Part shown: positions 26,055 through 33,884 of the stretch, piece after piece | Numbering within the stretch: position 1 is the stretch's first letter | Layout: each line of letters starts with the position of its first letter | DNA from: an uncultured Lachnospiraceae bacterium | GTDB taxonomy: Bacteria; Bacillota; Clostridia; Lachnospirales; Lachnospiraceae | DNA length: 40,939 nt | NCBI GenBank assembly: GCA_900550235.1 | Contig: URRQ01000019.1 | Span: 1-40,939, forward strand | Reading direction: 5' to 3' | Translations under genes and position numbers: made by a program | Notes under the pieces: model-generated | What the model saw: the letters and a program-made list of their open reading frames with translations, nothing else | Databases searched by the model: none | Told to the model about the DNA's origin: nothing

Positions 26055-26534
26055 TTAATATTGCAAATGTCTATTTTTCTTTTCCAAACTCCAATTACAT
26101 TCCCGCTCTGCCTCACACTTATAGCAAGGACGGGATATCTTATCTGCACGACAAAGGATTGCCGAAAGTCTGCTTCCTTTTTCCCTGGCCGTCCGATGTT
26201 CCAAAATCGCATCCAATATTATCTGCTTCTCTTCTTTAGAAAAACCGCATTCTTCTAAAATCGGACCGGCAATCACCGCGCTCGCCTCATGATGCGGTGT
26301 TCCATATAAATACTGCTCATGACGTCCAATATCATGCAATAACGCGGCCGCATAAATCAGTTCTTTTGGAATGGCAGCTTCTTCTTCCAGACTCATGATA
26401 TATGCAATTCTCGCCACATCTAAGAAATGTGTAAAATCATGCCCGCAAAAAATGCGTTTTTCTTCTAACTCTCCAATCTTCCGAAGAGATTCCCGGTAAA
26501 CAGCATGTTTTATAATCTGATCTATTCTCTCCAT
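26055..26534 (-). CDS. HD-domain hydrolase inside the folate operon
   Basis: The 159-residue protein is an HD-superfamily metal phosphohydrolase. Visible metal ligands are H in CGHDFTHFLDV (about 31-39) and the HD pair in ALLHDIGRHE (about 65-74), with H82-H83 (GTPHHEAS) and H in ILEHRTA as further ligands. The C-terminal part has four cysteines (C...CYKC...C within about 20 residues), like a small zinc site. It lies between folE (3 bases) and folP (15 bases), so it is probably cotranscribed. The usual enzyme that removes pyrophosphate from dihydroneopterin triphosphate is not in the operon; this protein is a candidate. That role is inference. Confidence 0.88.
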   Translation of the reverse strand: MERIDQIIKHAVYRESLRKIGELEEKRIFCGHDFTHFLDVARIAYIMSLEEEAAIPKELIYAAALLHDIGRHEQYLYGTPHHEASAVIAGPILEECGFSKEEKQIILDAILEHRTAREKGSRLSAILCRADKISRPCYKCEAERECNWSLEKKNRHLQY

Positions 26535-26537
26535 CTC

Positions 26538-27092
26538 TTATCTCACCATCTGATAGAATCTATTCTGAAGCGCTTCATTTCCTTCAAACACACCTCTTGT
26601 CGTCAACGTCACCGTCTTCGAACCCGGTTTCTTAATTCCGCGCATCGTCATACACAAATGCTCTGCCTCAATCATGACCATCACGCCCTGTGGATGAAGA
26701 TTCTCCATAAATGCATCTGCAATCTGCGCCGTCAACTGTTCCTGCAATTGAAGACGCTTTGCGAACACTTCCACCGTACGGGCAATTTTACTAAGGCCAA
26801 CTACTTCCTCATTCGGAATATAGGCGATATGTGCTTTCCCATAAAATGGCAGCATATGGTGTTCACACATAGAGTAGAATGTAATGTCCTTCTCTACAAC
26901 CATCGCATGATCTGACACATGGAACCTCTTCTCCAGATGATCCTTTGCATCTTCCTCATAGCCACCTGCAAGTTCCTCATACATACGAGCAATCCGATCC
27001 GGTGTTTCAACAAGACCCTCTCGGGTTACATCTTCTCCGATTCCTTCCAATATCAGCTTCACGCCTTCTCTAATCTTCTCCTGATCTATCAT
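26538..27092 (-). CDS. folE: GTP cyclohydrolase I FolE
   Basis: FolE converts GTP to 7,8-dihydroneopterin triphosphate, the first folate step. The 184-residue protein has the zinc-binding set in FYSMCEHHMLPFYGKAHIAY and HLCMTMRGIKKPGSKT, and the motif VGLSKIARTVEVFAKRLQLQE (split). The length is typical. It starts 4 bases after the folC stop and is followed 3 bases later by the HD gene, so the translational units are tightly packed. Confidence 0.97.
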   Translation of the reverse strand: MIDQEKIREGVKLILEGIGEDVTREGLVETPDRIARMYEELAGGYEEDAKDHLEKRFHVSDHAMVVEKDITFYSMCEHHMLPFYGKAHIAYIPNEEVVGLSKIARTVEVFAKRLQLQEQLTAQIADAFMENLHPQGVMVMIEAEHLCMTMRGIKKPGSKTVTLTTRGVFEGNEALQNRFYQMVR

Positions 27093-27096
27093 ATCT

Positions 27097-28386
27097 CTAC
27101 GCCCTTCCTACATAGCTTTTCAGCTGCACTTCCACTTCATTTAAAAATGACAACGAACCAAATGCTACGATCACATCATCTTTTCCTGCCTGTTCCAAAC
27201 TTTCTTTTACTGCTGCCTGAATACTCTCTGCCGGCTTCACATTGGAATGATACTTTCCGGCAGCCTCTGCCAACGCTGCTTTTGACATAGCTCGCGGATT
27301 ATTCGGTGTCTCAATGGTCAGAATCGACTCTGCAAAAGGAGCTGTATCCTCTAATACCTTATCTACTTCCTTATCTTGAAACATTCCCATAATATAGAAA
27401 ATCTTTTTCCCATGAAAATATTGCTGTAAAGATTCCCGTAAAGCTTTCGCTCCATCGGCATTGTGCGCGCCATCTATCAAAAACATCGGCTCTGTCTGCA
27501 GCACTGTAAAGCGTCCTTTCCAAACAGTATTTTTCAGCCCTTGCAAAAGCGCCTCTTCGGAAATTGAATAGCCTAAAGTCCGTAAATTCCGGATTGCTTC
27601 CACTGCTAGCGACGCATTCTCTATCTGATACGCCCCTGCAAGAGAAATCTCATACCGTTTTCCTCGATAAGTAAACGCCTGTGTCTCAAGTCCATATCGA
27701 ACCTCTTGAATCTGTTCCTTTTTCGCAACAACCAGTTCTGCATGTTGTTTTTCGCACGTTTCTTCCAGGATCTGTAACACCTCCGGGCGTTGTTCCATAG
27801 AAACTACAAGCGTATCCGGCTTGATAATGCCCGCCTTGTTTCTCGCAATCTCCTCGATCGTATTCCCAAGAATCGCAACATGATCGATCCCGATTTTCGT
27901 AATGACTTCCATCACCGTTGTCGTTACAATATTCGTGGCATCTTCCAACCCGCCAAAACCAACTTCCAACACGACAAGATCACACTGCTTTTCTTTGAAA
28001 TACAAAAACGACATCGCCGTCTCAAGTTCAAAAATCGTAGGCTGCATACCTTCTCTGTTCATCTCTTCCACAGCCATCGCAATCCTCGTTGTGAGACGCG
28101 CCAATGCCTCTTTCTCAATATACTGTTCGTTTACCTGAATTCGTTCCCGGTAGGAAAATAATGTGGGAGAAATGTACCTGCCTACCGTATATCCTGCTTC
28201 TCTCAGAATCGTAGAAATGTATGCCAAAAGCGAACCTTTTCCATTCGTTCCGGCAATATGGATAAATTTCAAATCGTCCTGCGGATTGTCCAGTCGCATC
28301 AACAACTGTCTTATATTCTCAAGACCAAGTACACTTCCGTATTTAGACACTCCATCTAAATATACTCTTGCTTCTTCGTAATTCAT
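27097..28386 (-). CDS. folC: Folylpolyglutamate synthase / dihydrofolate synthase FolC
   Basis: FolC adds glutamate to dihydropteroate and folates so that they are kept in the cell. The 429-residue Mur-ligase-like enzyme shows the P-loop HIAGTNGKGSLLAYIST (about 43-59), YISPTLFSYRERIQVN, a VVLEVGFGGLEDATN segment and DGAHNADGAKALRESL in the C-terminal domain. The start has TTGGAG upstream. It is the first gene of the folate operon and has a clear promoter and a leader of about 70 nt with two hairpins. Confidence 0.96.
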   Translation of the reverse strand: MNYEEARVYLDGVSKYGSVLGLENIRQLLMRLDNPQDDLKFIHIAGTNGKGSLLAYISTILREAGYTVGRYISPTLFSYRERIQVNEQYIEKEALARLTTRIAMAVEEMNREGMQPTIFELETAMSFLYFKEKQCDLVVLEVGFGGLEDATNIVTTTVMEVITKIGIDHVAILGNTIEEIARNKAGIIKPDTLVVSMEQRPEVLQILEETCEKQHAELVVAKKEQIQEVRYGLETQAFTYRGKRYEISLAGAYQIENASLAVEAIRNLRTLGYSISEEALLQGLKNTVWKGRFTVLQTEPMFLIDGAHNADGAKALRESLQQYFHGKKIFYIMGMFQDKEVDKVLEDTAPFAESILTIETPNNPRAMSKAALAEAAGKYHSNVKPAESIQAAVKESLEQAGKDDVIVAFGSLSFLNEVEVQLKSYVGRA

Positions 28387-28401
28387 AATACTCCAATCTG
28401 T

Positions 28402-28453
28402 GCAAACAATTTGCGTTCAATGCTTCGTCAGCTCCCTATGGGATATCGCTAAC
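28402..28453 (-). promoter_or_regulatory. Structured 5' leader of the folate operon
   Basis: On the minus strand GTTAGC pairs with GCTGAC (28453-28448 with 28432-28427). The inner TCCC/GGGA closes a 3-nt loop and leaves GATA as a bulge. A second hairpin, GCAAA-TTG-TTTGC, lies at 28414-28402. The first hairpin begins at or near the predicted transcript start. No T-run follows, so any control would be on translation or mRNA stability. I do not recognise it as a known tetrahydrofolate riboswitch. Confidence 0.45.
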
Positions 28454-28461
28454 ATAGATTG

Positions 28462-28490
28462 ATTATATTACAGAGACCTCTCTTTTTCAA
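28462..28490 (-). promoter_or_regulatory. Strong sigma-A promoter of the folate operon
   Basis: On the minus strand TTGAAA (28490-28485) and TATAAT (28467-28462) are exactly 17 bases apart. The spacer contains AGAGAGGTCTCT, a near-palindrome that might be a protein site. folC starts about 76 bases downstream. Confidence 0.8.
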
Positions 28491-28557
28491 GGTGAAAGGT
28501 TTTTCTTTGGAAAAGTTATTTTTGTTAAAAAAATAACCGCATTTACCCACAAATATA

Positions 28558-28566
28558 TGTTACAAT
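28558..28566 (+). promoter_or_regulatory. Extended -10 promoter for the cytidylate-kinase-like gene
   Basis: TGTTACAAT fits TGnTACAAT, an extended -10, 38 bases before the start codon. No good -35 is visible, as is common for extended -10 promoters. Confidence 0.5.
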
Positions 28567-28603
28567 ATAGGCAGATGACAGATAATATCAGGAGGTGCAT
28601 TTT

Positions 28604-29206
28604 ATGAATACACGTATAATTACGATTGGAAGACAATTTGGAAGCAACGGACATCTCATTGCACACGAACTGGCAAAACGACTGGGAATTAAATGCTACG
28701 ATAAATCTCTCATTTCCTTTGCTGCAGAGCATACCGGCATTCCTTATTCCCAATTAGAAATCGTAGATGAGAAAAAAGAAAACAAATGGCGCTATCTTGT
28801 AGATGTAGAAGAAAATCTTGATAAGCAATATCGATATGAACATATTGATGAAGTCTTGTTCCAACAACAATCCAAGATTATTCGAGAACTGGCAGAAGAA
28901 GGCGACTGCATCTTTGTTGGACGCTGTGCCGACTATGTGCTGAGAGATAGAGAACAATGTAAACACATCTATCTGTACGCACCGGAAGACTCTCGCATTC
29001 ATACGATCATGAACCGCTACGGCATGAACGAAAAAGCTGCTGCCAACCTTATGAAAAAAGTAGACAAAGATCGTCGCTATTATTACAATTACCACACCGA
29101 CCAAAAATGGGAAGCATTTCAAAATTATGATCTGACATTAAACACCGCTTCTTTCAGCTTGGAAGAAATATTGGATATTTTGGAACACGTATTCCAACAG
29201 CTATAA
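28604..29206 (+). CDS. Cytidylate kinase-like family protein
   Basis: The 200-residue protein belongs to the P-loop cytidylate-kinase-like family common in Clostridia. The loop reads TIGRQFGSNGHLIAHELAKR (residues about 6-25), followed by CYDKSLISFAAE and the CIFVGRCADYVLRD segment. DYDLTLNT-like sequence near the end (NYDLTLNTASF) is also typical. True Cmk proteins begin differently, so cmk is not assigned; the substrate of this subfamily is uncertain. Start at 28604: GGAGG lies 8 bases upstream; an upstream in-frame GTG overlaps that site and is rejected. Confidence 0.88.
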   Translation: MNTRIITIGRQFGSNGHLIAHELAKRLGIKCYDKSLISFAAEHTGIPYSQLEIVDEKKENKWRYLVDVEENLDKQYRYEHIDEVLFQQQSKIIRELAEEGDCIFVGRCADYVLRDREQCKHIYLYAPEDSRIHTIMNRYGMNEKAAANLMKKVDKDRRYYYNYHTDQKWEAFQNYDLTLNTASFSLEEILDILEHVFQQL

Positions 29207-29220
29207 CACACAAACCGATT

Positions 29221-29257
29221 ACTATAAAACAAAGGCAGGACATTTACATGCCCTGCC
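29221..29257 (-). terminator. Terminator after the UMF1-type transporter gene
   Basis: On the minus strand GGCAGG-G-CAT pairs with ATG-T-CCTGCC (one mismatch), followed by TTTGTTTTATAG. It lies 23 bases past the transporter stop and also faces the plus-strand kinase-like gene, which it may serve less well. Confidence 0.75.
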
Positions 29258-29280
29258 TCTTAATCTGTCTAAGCCGTTTC

Positions 29281-30525
29281 TTAAGATTCCTTCTCTATCT
29301 TATCCGCCTTTCCAAACAGTAAAAATCCAATCACAAACATAACTGCAAGAATAGCAACTCCTCCATTTGGACTGCCTGTAATCTGCGCAAACATCCCCAT
29401 AAGCGCCGTTCCCATGAACGAAGCGCCTTTTCCACAGATATCAAAAATTCCGAAGAACTCTCCGGATTTCTCTGGCGGAATAATCTTTGCAAAATAAGAA
29501 CGGGACAGCGCCTGTATCGCTCCTTGGAACATACCAACGCAAACTGCCAGCAGCCAGAATTCCCACTGCTTATCCAATTGAATCGCAAAAAGTCCGATAC
29601 ATGTATACGCCGCAATACAAACCTTGATCAATTTTGCTGTCGCATATTTTTTCGCTAATTTTCCGAAAATCAAAGCAAACGGGAACGCTACAATCTGTGT
29701 TACGAGAAGCGCAAGAAGAAGTCCTGTAGAATCTAAACCAAGAGAACTTCCATAAGCTGTCGCCATCTCAATGATCGTATACACTCCGTCAATATAGAAG
29801 AAAAATGCCAATAAGAATACAAAATTTTTCTTATACTGTTTGATCTCTTTGAATGTCTTTCCAAGTCTTCCAAAGCTGGAACGAATCACATGCTTTTGTT
29901 TTTCCACATAGTTTTTCTGCTCGTAATTTTTCAAAAGCGGTAATGTGGCGAAGAACCACCACCCGGCGTTCAGAACGAATGCAATCGTCATTGCCGTTCC
30001 CATGCTGATTCCAATTGCTTCGTTGCCAAGCACAAAAATCAAACCGATCACAAACGGCACACAACTTCCAATATATCCCCATGCATACCCATGAGAAGAT
30101 ACCATATCCATTCGATCCGGTGTCGTCACATCTGAAAGCATGGCGTCACAGAAGATCAAACTGGAGGAGAAACCTACCTTTGCAATTACAAACACTGCAA
30201 GAAATACTACCCATGATGTCGGTACGGAAAGCGCAGCACAGCCGATCACTCCCACCATCATGCTTACCGTAAAAATTGGTTTTTTATATCCTTTCGTATC
30301 CGCAATGGTTCCAAAAACCGGTCCGATCGCCGCCACGATCAATGTTGCAACCGATGCCGCATATCCCCAATAAGCAAGATAATCCACTTCGGATAATCCT
30401 TCTCCTGCTGCCAAAGAGTTAAAATAGATGGGAAGAATTGTAGACACAAGCAGCGTAAACGCCGAATTCCCCACATCATAAAGTATCCAATACTTTTCCA
30501 GTTTCGTTAGCTTTTTCTCATTCAT
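29281..30525 (-). CDS. MFS transporter of the UMF1 (Atg22-like) family
   Basis: The 414-residue integral membrane protein has about 12 predicted helices and the UMF1/Atg22 hallmark start (KYWILYDVGNSAFTLLVSTI, about 12-31). GTIADTKGYKKP between helices 2 and 3 matches the MFS loop. SRSYFAKIIPPEKSGEFFGI in the second half is typical of bacterial UMF1 proteins. Family members export or exchange unknown small solutes; yeast Atg22 moves amino acids out of the vacuole. It lies 18 bases after the phospholipase-C-like gene and likely shares its transcript. Confidence 0.9.
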   Translation of the reverse strand: MNEKKLTKLEKYWILYDVGNSAFTLLVSTILPIYFNSLAAGEGLSEVDYLAYWGYAASVATLIVAAIGPVFGTIADTKGYKKPIFTVSMMVGVIGCAALSVPTSWVVFLAVFVIAKVGFSSSLIFCDAMLSDVTTPDRMDMVSSHGYAWGYIGSCVPFVIGLIFVLGNEAIGISMGTAMTIAFVLNAGWWFFATLPLLKNYEQKNYVEKQKHVIRSSFGRLGKTFKEIKQYKKNFVFLLAFFFYIDGVYTIIEMATAYGSSLGLDSTGLLLALLVTQIVAFPFALIFGKLAKKYATAKLIKVCIAAYTCIGLFAIQLDKQWEFWLLAVCVGMFQGAIQALSRSYFAKIIPPEKSGEFFGIFDICGKGASFMGTALMGMFAQITGSPNGGVAILAVMFVIGFLLFGKADKIEKES

Positions 30526-30543
30526 CCTTTTTGTCCCCCGCCG

Positions 30544-31332
30544 TTATTCAAAATTCCGGTTAAATCTCTCGTTCAGCTCTGCTCCATCTAGATATGCGTC
30601 GAACTCCTTCATCAACTGCTCCGACAATGGAACCGCATTTACAAGGCGTTCATAGAGTCCTGCATTTGTCTCCTGACATTTTGGATTATCTACAGGTTTT
30701 AACAGATGACCTTGCAACTCATCATAATGTCCGGTCAATTTCATTCCTTTATCCAACAATGTGTATTTCACTTTGCCCGGAGATACAAGGAAGGATTTAT
30801 AATTTTTCATAGACTTCAACGCATGCCATGCCTCTTTCGGTTCAACACCTTCATAAAACTTCACGATACAATCCGCCGTAGCTTTATCTGTCGGAAATGT
30901 TTTCCCAACCGGATAAGAAAGAGGTTCCTCTCCGTTTTTCCGCATCATGAATTTCTCAAACTCACTTTCCAATTCTACATGACAGATTCCCGTTCTCTCG
31001 ATCTCTTCCGCCACAAATGGGTGACATTCACTATCTAACGTAAAATGACAGATAAATCCCATAATATATCCATATTCCGGGGAATCCATACCGCAGTTTT
31101 TGATCACCTTTTTCGCATGTTCCATGAATTCCCGCGCAGGTCTTTCATGAATTTGGAATCCAATCTGGCTGATCGGATTCTTAGAAAGCGGTTTGTAGAA
31201 AAATAAATAATCCGGTCCTTGCAAACCGATCCGGAACTGGCGCAAATATTTTAAAATTGCAACTCTTCTCTCCATATCCACTTTCTGTAACACTTTATTT
31301 CCAAATTGATTATGTGCATAAATCGCAGGCAT
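30544..31332 (-). CDS. Zinc-dependent phospholipase C family protein
   Basis: The 262-residue protein matches the zinc_dep_PLPC family of helical, His/Asp-rich phosphodiesterases. Candidate metal ligands are H in MPAIYAHNQFG, D in LQGPDYLFFY, H in IHERPAREF, and GYIMGFICHFTLDSECHPFV with two histidines and an aspartate (about 96-115). There is no signal peptide, unlike secreted alpha-toxins, so it probably acts inside the cell. The start at 31332 (MPAIYAH) has AAAGGAGG upstream; a TTG 7 codons earlier is rejected. Function in gut anaerobes is unknown. Confidence 0.85.
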   Translation of the reverse strand: MPAIYAHNQFGNKVLQKVDMERRVAILKYLRQFRIGLQGPDYLFFYKPLSKNPISQIGFQIHERPAREFMEHAKKVIKNCGMDSPEYGYIMGFICHFTLDSECHPFVAEEIERTGICHVELESEFEKFMMRKNGEEPLSYPVGKTFPTDKATADCIVKFYEGVEPKEAWHALKSMKNYKSFLVSPGKVKYTLLDKGMKLTGHYDELQGHLLKPVDNPKCQETNAGLYERLVNAVPLSEQLMKEFDAYLDGAELNERFNRNFE

Positions 31333-31369
31333 AACGCAAAACCTCCTTTTCAAATGTCGTTATACAGTT

Positions 31370-31378
31370 ATTATAGCA
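31370..31378 (-). promoter_or_regulatory. Extended -10 promoter for the phospholipase-C-like gene
   Basis: The minus strand reads TGCTATAAT, a perfect extended -10, 38 bases before the start codon. The -35 is weak. Confidence 0.6.
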
Positions 31379-31440
31379 TAGGCAAAATGCTTTGAATATA
31401 GAAGTATTTTATTTTACAAAATTTTCACAGCTTCTTTACA

Positions 31441-31469
31441 TTGACATTCCTCTTATGCCTCTATATAAT
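31441..31469 (+). promoter_or_regulatory. Perfect-consensus sigma-A promoter of marR-MATE
   Basis: TTGACA (31441-31446) and TATAAT (31464-31469) are 17 bases apart: both hexamers and the spacing equal the consensus. Such a strong promoter in front of a regulator-transporter pair suggests that it is normally held down by a repressor. Confidence 0.9.
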
Positions 31470-31477
31470 AAGTTTTA

Positions 31478-31508
31478 TATTAAACAGTTCTTTTTAGAAC
31501 TATTAATA
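31478..31508 (+). promoter_or_regulatory. Candidate MarR operator
   Basis: Just downstream of the -10, AGTTC (31486-31490) and GAACT (31497-31501) form a dyad around TTTTTA. It is flanked by TATTAA on the left and TTAATA on the right, so a region of about 31 bases is nearly palindromic. The size and place fit a MarR-family site that blocks RNA polymerase. No binding data exist; this is inference. Confidence 0.6.
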
Positions 31509-31526
31509 AATGAAAGAAGGTACTCT

Positions 31527-31982
31527 ATGTATTTTGGAAAAAATGTTCTTCTAAACATGCGTCAAATGATCAAGCTTTATGATTCTTTTCTTGACGAAAT
31601 TCGAAAAAAATATCGTCTTACACAAGTAGAGGTAACAATCATCAGTTTCCTGCACAACAATCCAGGAAAAGATACGGCAAAAGATATTTCTACCCTTCGG
31701 ATGCTTCCAAAAGGAAACGTCTCTCAAGGAGTGGAATCTCTGATTCAAAAAAAATATCTTGCGCGAACTCCTGATACTACGGACCGCCGTATCATTCACC
31801 TCTCACTTTTAAAAGAGGCGCATCCTCTTGTCCTGGAAATCGAAGAAGCCAAGATTCACTTCCGTAATATATTATTTGACGGATTTTCGCAAGAAGAAAT
31901 TACACTTTTTAAAACCCTAAACGATCGAATGATTCAAAATGCATTACATCACAGAAAGGAAGTCTCAAAACATGAAGAATGA
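31527..31982 (+). CDS. MarR family transcriptional regulator
   Basis: The 151-residue protein has a central winged helix (about 32-95): YRLTQVEVTIISFLHNNPG, then KDISTLRMLPKGNVSQGVESL as recognition region, and the wing ARTPDTTDRRIIHLSLL with the conserved DxRxxxL pattern. MarR dimers usually repress neighbouring efflux genes until a ligand binds. The frame is open upstream, but ATG at 31527 is taken because of AAGAAGG before it and because the promoter lies upstream of that. Its end overlaps the MATE gene by 11 bases. Confidence 0.93.
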   Translation: MYFGKNVLLNMRQMIKLYDSFLDEIRKKYRLTQVEVTIISFLHNNPGKDTAKDISTLRMLPKGNVSQGVESLIQKKYLARTPDTTDRRIIHLSLLKEAHPLVLEIEEAKIHFRNILFDGFSQEEITLFKTLNDRMIQNALHHRKEVSKHEE

Positions 31983-33336
31983 AAAAGATTTTTTAGGTAC
32001 AGAACCGGTTGGAAAATTATTATTAAAACTAGCTCTCCCAACCGTTGCCGCTCAACTCATCAATATGCTTTATAACATTGTAGACCGCATCTACATCGGT
32101 CATATTCCCAATGTCGGTTCTCTTGCCCTTACCGGTGTTGGCGTATGTATGCCGCTTATCATGATCGTTACCGCGTTTGCAGCGCTTGTCAGCACAGGCG
32201 GAGCTCCAAGAGCATCCATTTGCATGGGAAAAGGAGACAAAGACTCTGCTGAAAACATTCTCGGCAACTGTTTTGCCATGCAGATTATCGTCTCCCTCAT
32301 CTTAACTGTTATTCTGCTTTTCGGCAACCGTGCCTTCCTGATGGCTTTTGGAGCCAGTGAAAACACCATCGAGTATGCCGTAAGCTATATGAACATTTAC
32401 GCGATCGGAACTATTTTTGTACAGCTGACTCTAGGAATGAATTCCTTCATTACCGCGCAAGGCTTTGCGAAAACCGGAATGTGTTCTGTCCTGGTCGGAG
32501 CTGTCATCAACATTATTTTAGATCCGATTTTTATCTTCGGATTCCACTTGGGTGTACGTGGCGCTGCTCTCGCTACAATCCTCTCACAGACTTGTTCCTG
32601 TATTTGGGTTCTTTCCTTCCTTTTCGGAAAAAAGACAACTCTTAGAATCCAAAGAAAATATATGCGTTTAAAACCGGCTGTATTCTTACCGACCTTGGCT
32701 CTTGGACTTGCCACTTTTATCATGCAATCCAGTGAAAGTGTGATCTCCGTATGCTTTAACTCCTCACTTTTAAAATATGGCGGAGATATTGCCGTCGGAG
32801 CTATGACCATTTTAACAAGTGTGATGCAATTTGCCATGCTGCCGCTTCAAGGCTTGGGACAAGGCGCGCAGCCAATTATCAGCTACAACTATGGAGCCAA
32901 AAATGTGTCCCGCGTCAAATCTGCTTTTAAACTACTTCTAAAAGTAGACCTTGCCTACGCAGCCATTCTTTGGCTCACCGTGTTAATCTTCCCAAGAGCA
33001 TTTGCAAGCATGTTTACAACAGATGCAGCGCTTTTGGATTACACGTGCTCTGCGCTTCGCATTTACTTTGCTGTCCTTGTGATCTTTGGTATTCAAATGG
33101 CTTGCCAGATGACATTTACCTCCCTTGGAAAAGCAGCGGCATCTATTACGGTAGCTGTCATGAGAAAATTCGTACTTCTCATTCCACTTATCTATATCAT
33201 GCCGCACATTTTGTCCTCCAACCAGACAATGGCAGTCTATATGGCAGAACCGATTGCAGACACATTGGCCGTTACCTTTACTGCAATTTTGTTCTCCTTC
33301 CAATTTAGAAAAGCATTGAAGGCAATTGAGAATTAA
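31972..33336 (+). CDS. MATE family efflux transporter
   Basis: The 454-residue membrane protein belongs to the MATE family, which expels drugs or metabolites using Na+ or H+ gradients. It has about 12 helices, an N-terminal LGTEPVGKLLLKLALPTVAA, the motif NIVDRIYIGHIP in helix 1, and QGLGQGAQPIISYNYGAKN at the start of the second half, all typical of the MepA/DinF branch. The start at 31972 lies inside the end of marR (11-base overlap), with AGGAAG upstream. Frame continues upstream without a better site. The substrate is unknown. Confidence 0.94.
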   Translation: MKNEKDFLGTEPVGKLLLKLALPTVAAQLINMLYNIVDRIYIGHIPNVGSLALTGVGVCMPLIMIVTAFAALVSTGGAPRASICMGKGDKDSAENILGNCFAMQIIVSLILTVILLFGNRAFLMAFGASENTIEYAVSYMNIYAIGTIFVQLTLGMNSFITAQGFAKTGMCSVLVGAVINIILDPIFIFGFHLGVRGAALATILSQTCSCIWVLSFLFGKKTTLRIQRKYMRLKPAVFLPTLALGLATFIMQSSESVISVCFNSSLLKYGGDIAVGAMTILTSVMQFAMLPLQGLGQGAQPIISYNYGAKNVSRVKSAFKLLLKVDLAYAAILWLTVLIFPRAFASMFTTDAALLDYTCSALRIYFAVLVIFGIQMACQMTFTSLGKAAASITVAVMRKFVLLIPLIYIMPHILSSNQTMAVYMAEPIADTLAVTFTAILFSFQFRKALKAIEN

Positions 33337-33344
33337 TGAATCAA

Positions 33345-33375
33345 GGCTGTCTCATATTTGTGAGGCAGCCTTTTT
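33345..33375 (+). terminator. Terminator of marR-MATE
   Basis: GGCTGTCTCA pairs with TGAGGCAGCC (one G-T-type mismatch) around TATTTG and is followed by TTTTT. It separates the MATE gene from the converging LURP-one-related gene. Confidence 0.88.
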
Positions 33376-33390
33376 GCAAATTCTCTATTT

Positions 33391-33864
33391 TTAATTACTC
33401 CGCGAACATTTTTCTGCATCTATCGCAAGAACTACCATCAAAACTCCGAGTGCATCCTCCGCATTCACTACATCGATCACATAAGTATCCGTCCAATTAA
33501 ACACTTCTTTTGTCACAACTGCAACCGGCATTCCACTACTATTCTGAATCGTGTAATCCCATTCCATCCAATTTCCGTCTATCTGCCATCCATTACAATC
33601 GATACGAAACTTTGGTTTGAAGAATGTAAGCTCTTTCGTAATACATCCGACATACGAATTACCAACATATAACTCAAACTGTGGAAGAAGAGTAATCAAT
33701 TTTTCTTTCACCGTCCCTACCTCTTCTCCGTTAGCTCCGAAGATTTTTAAGCAGTGTCCCCATGCCAACTGCCCCTTAACGTTATAAATCGGACTTCCTG
33801 TCTCATCATAAATATCATAACTATCAAACCATGAAAAAAATCGTTGCTTAAAATACAGCTTCAT
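33391..33864 (-). CDS. LURP-one-related (LOR) family protein
   Basis: The 157-residue protein looks like a bacterial member of the LOR/Tubby-like beta-barrel family: MKLYFKQRFFSWFDSYDIYDETG at the N-terminus (split), then YNVKGQLAWGHCLKIFGANG and a repeated pattern of short strands up to VLAIDAEKC. The family has no proven biochemical activity in bacteria. The start at 33864 has AAGGAGG upstream; the frame runs 22 codons further back, overlapping the MerR gene. It is the last gene of the ABC-F transcript. Confidence 0.82.
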   Translation of the reverse strand: MKLYFKQRFFSWFDSYDIYDETGSPIYNVKGQLAWGHCLKIFGANGEEVGTVKEKLITLLPQFELYVGNSYVGCITKELTFFKPKFRIDCNGWQIDGNWMEWDYTIQNSSGMPVAVVTKEVFNWTDTYVIDVVNAEDALGVLMVVLAIDAEKCSRSN

Positions 33865-33884
33865 ATCACACCTCCTTATGCCTT

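Noticed and set aside
28386..28455. Known tetrahydrofolate riboswitch before folC
   Set aside because: The leader is short and lacks the conserved pseudoknot sequences that I know for that class.
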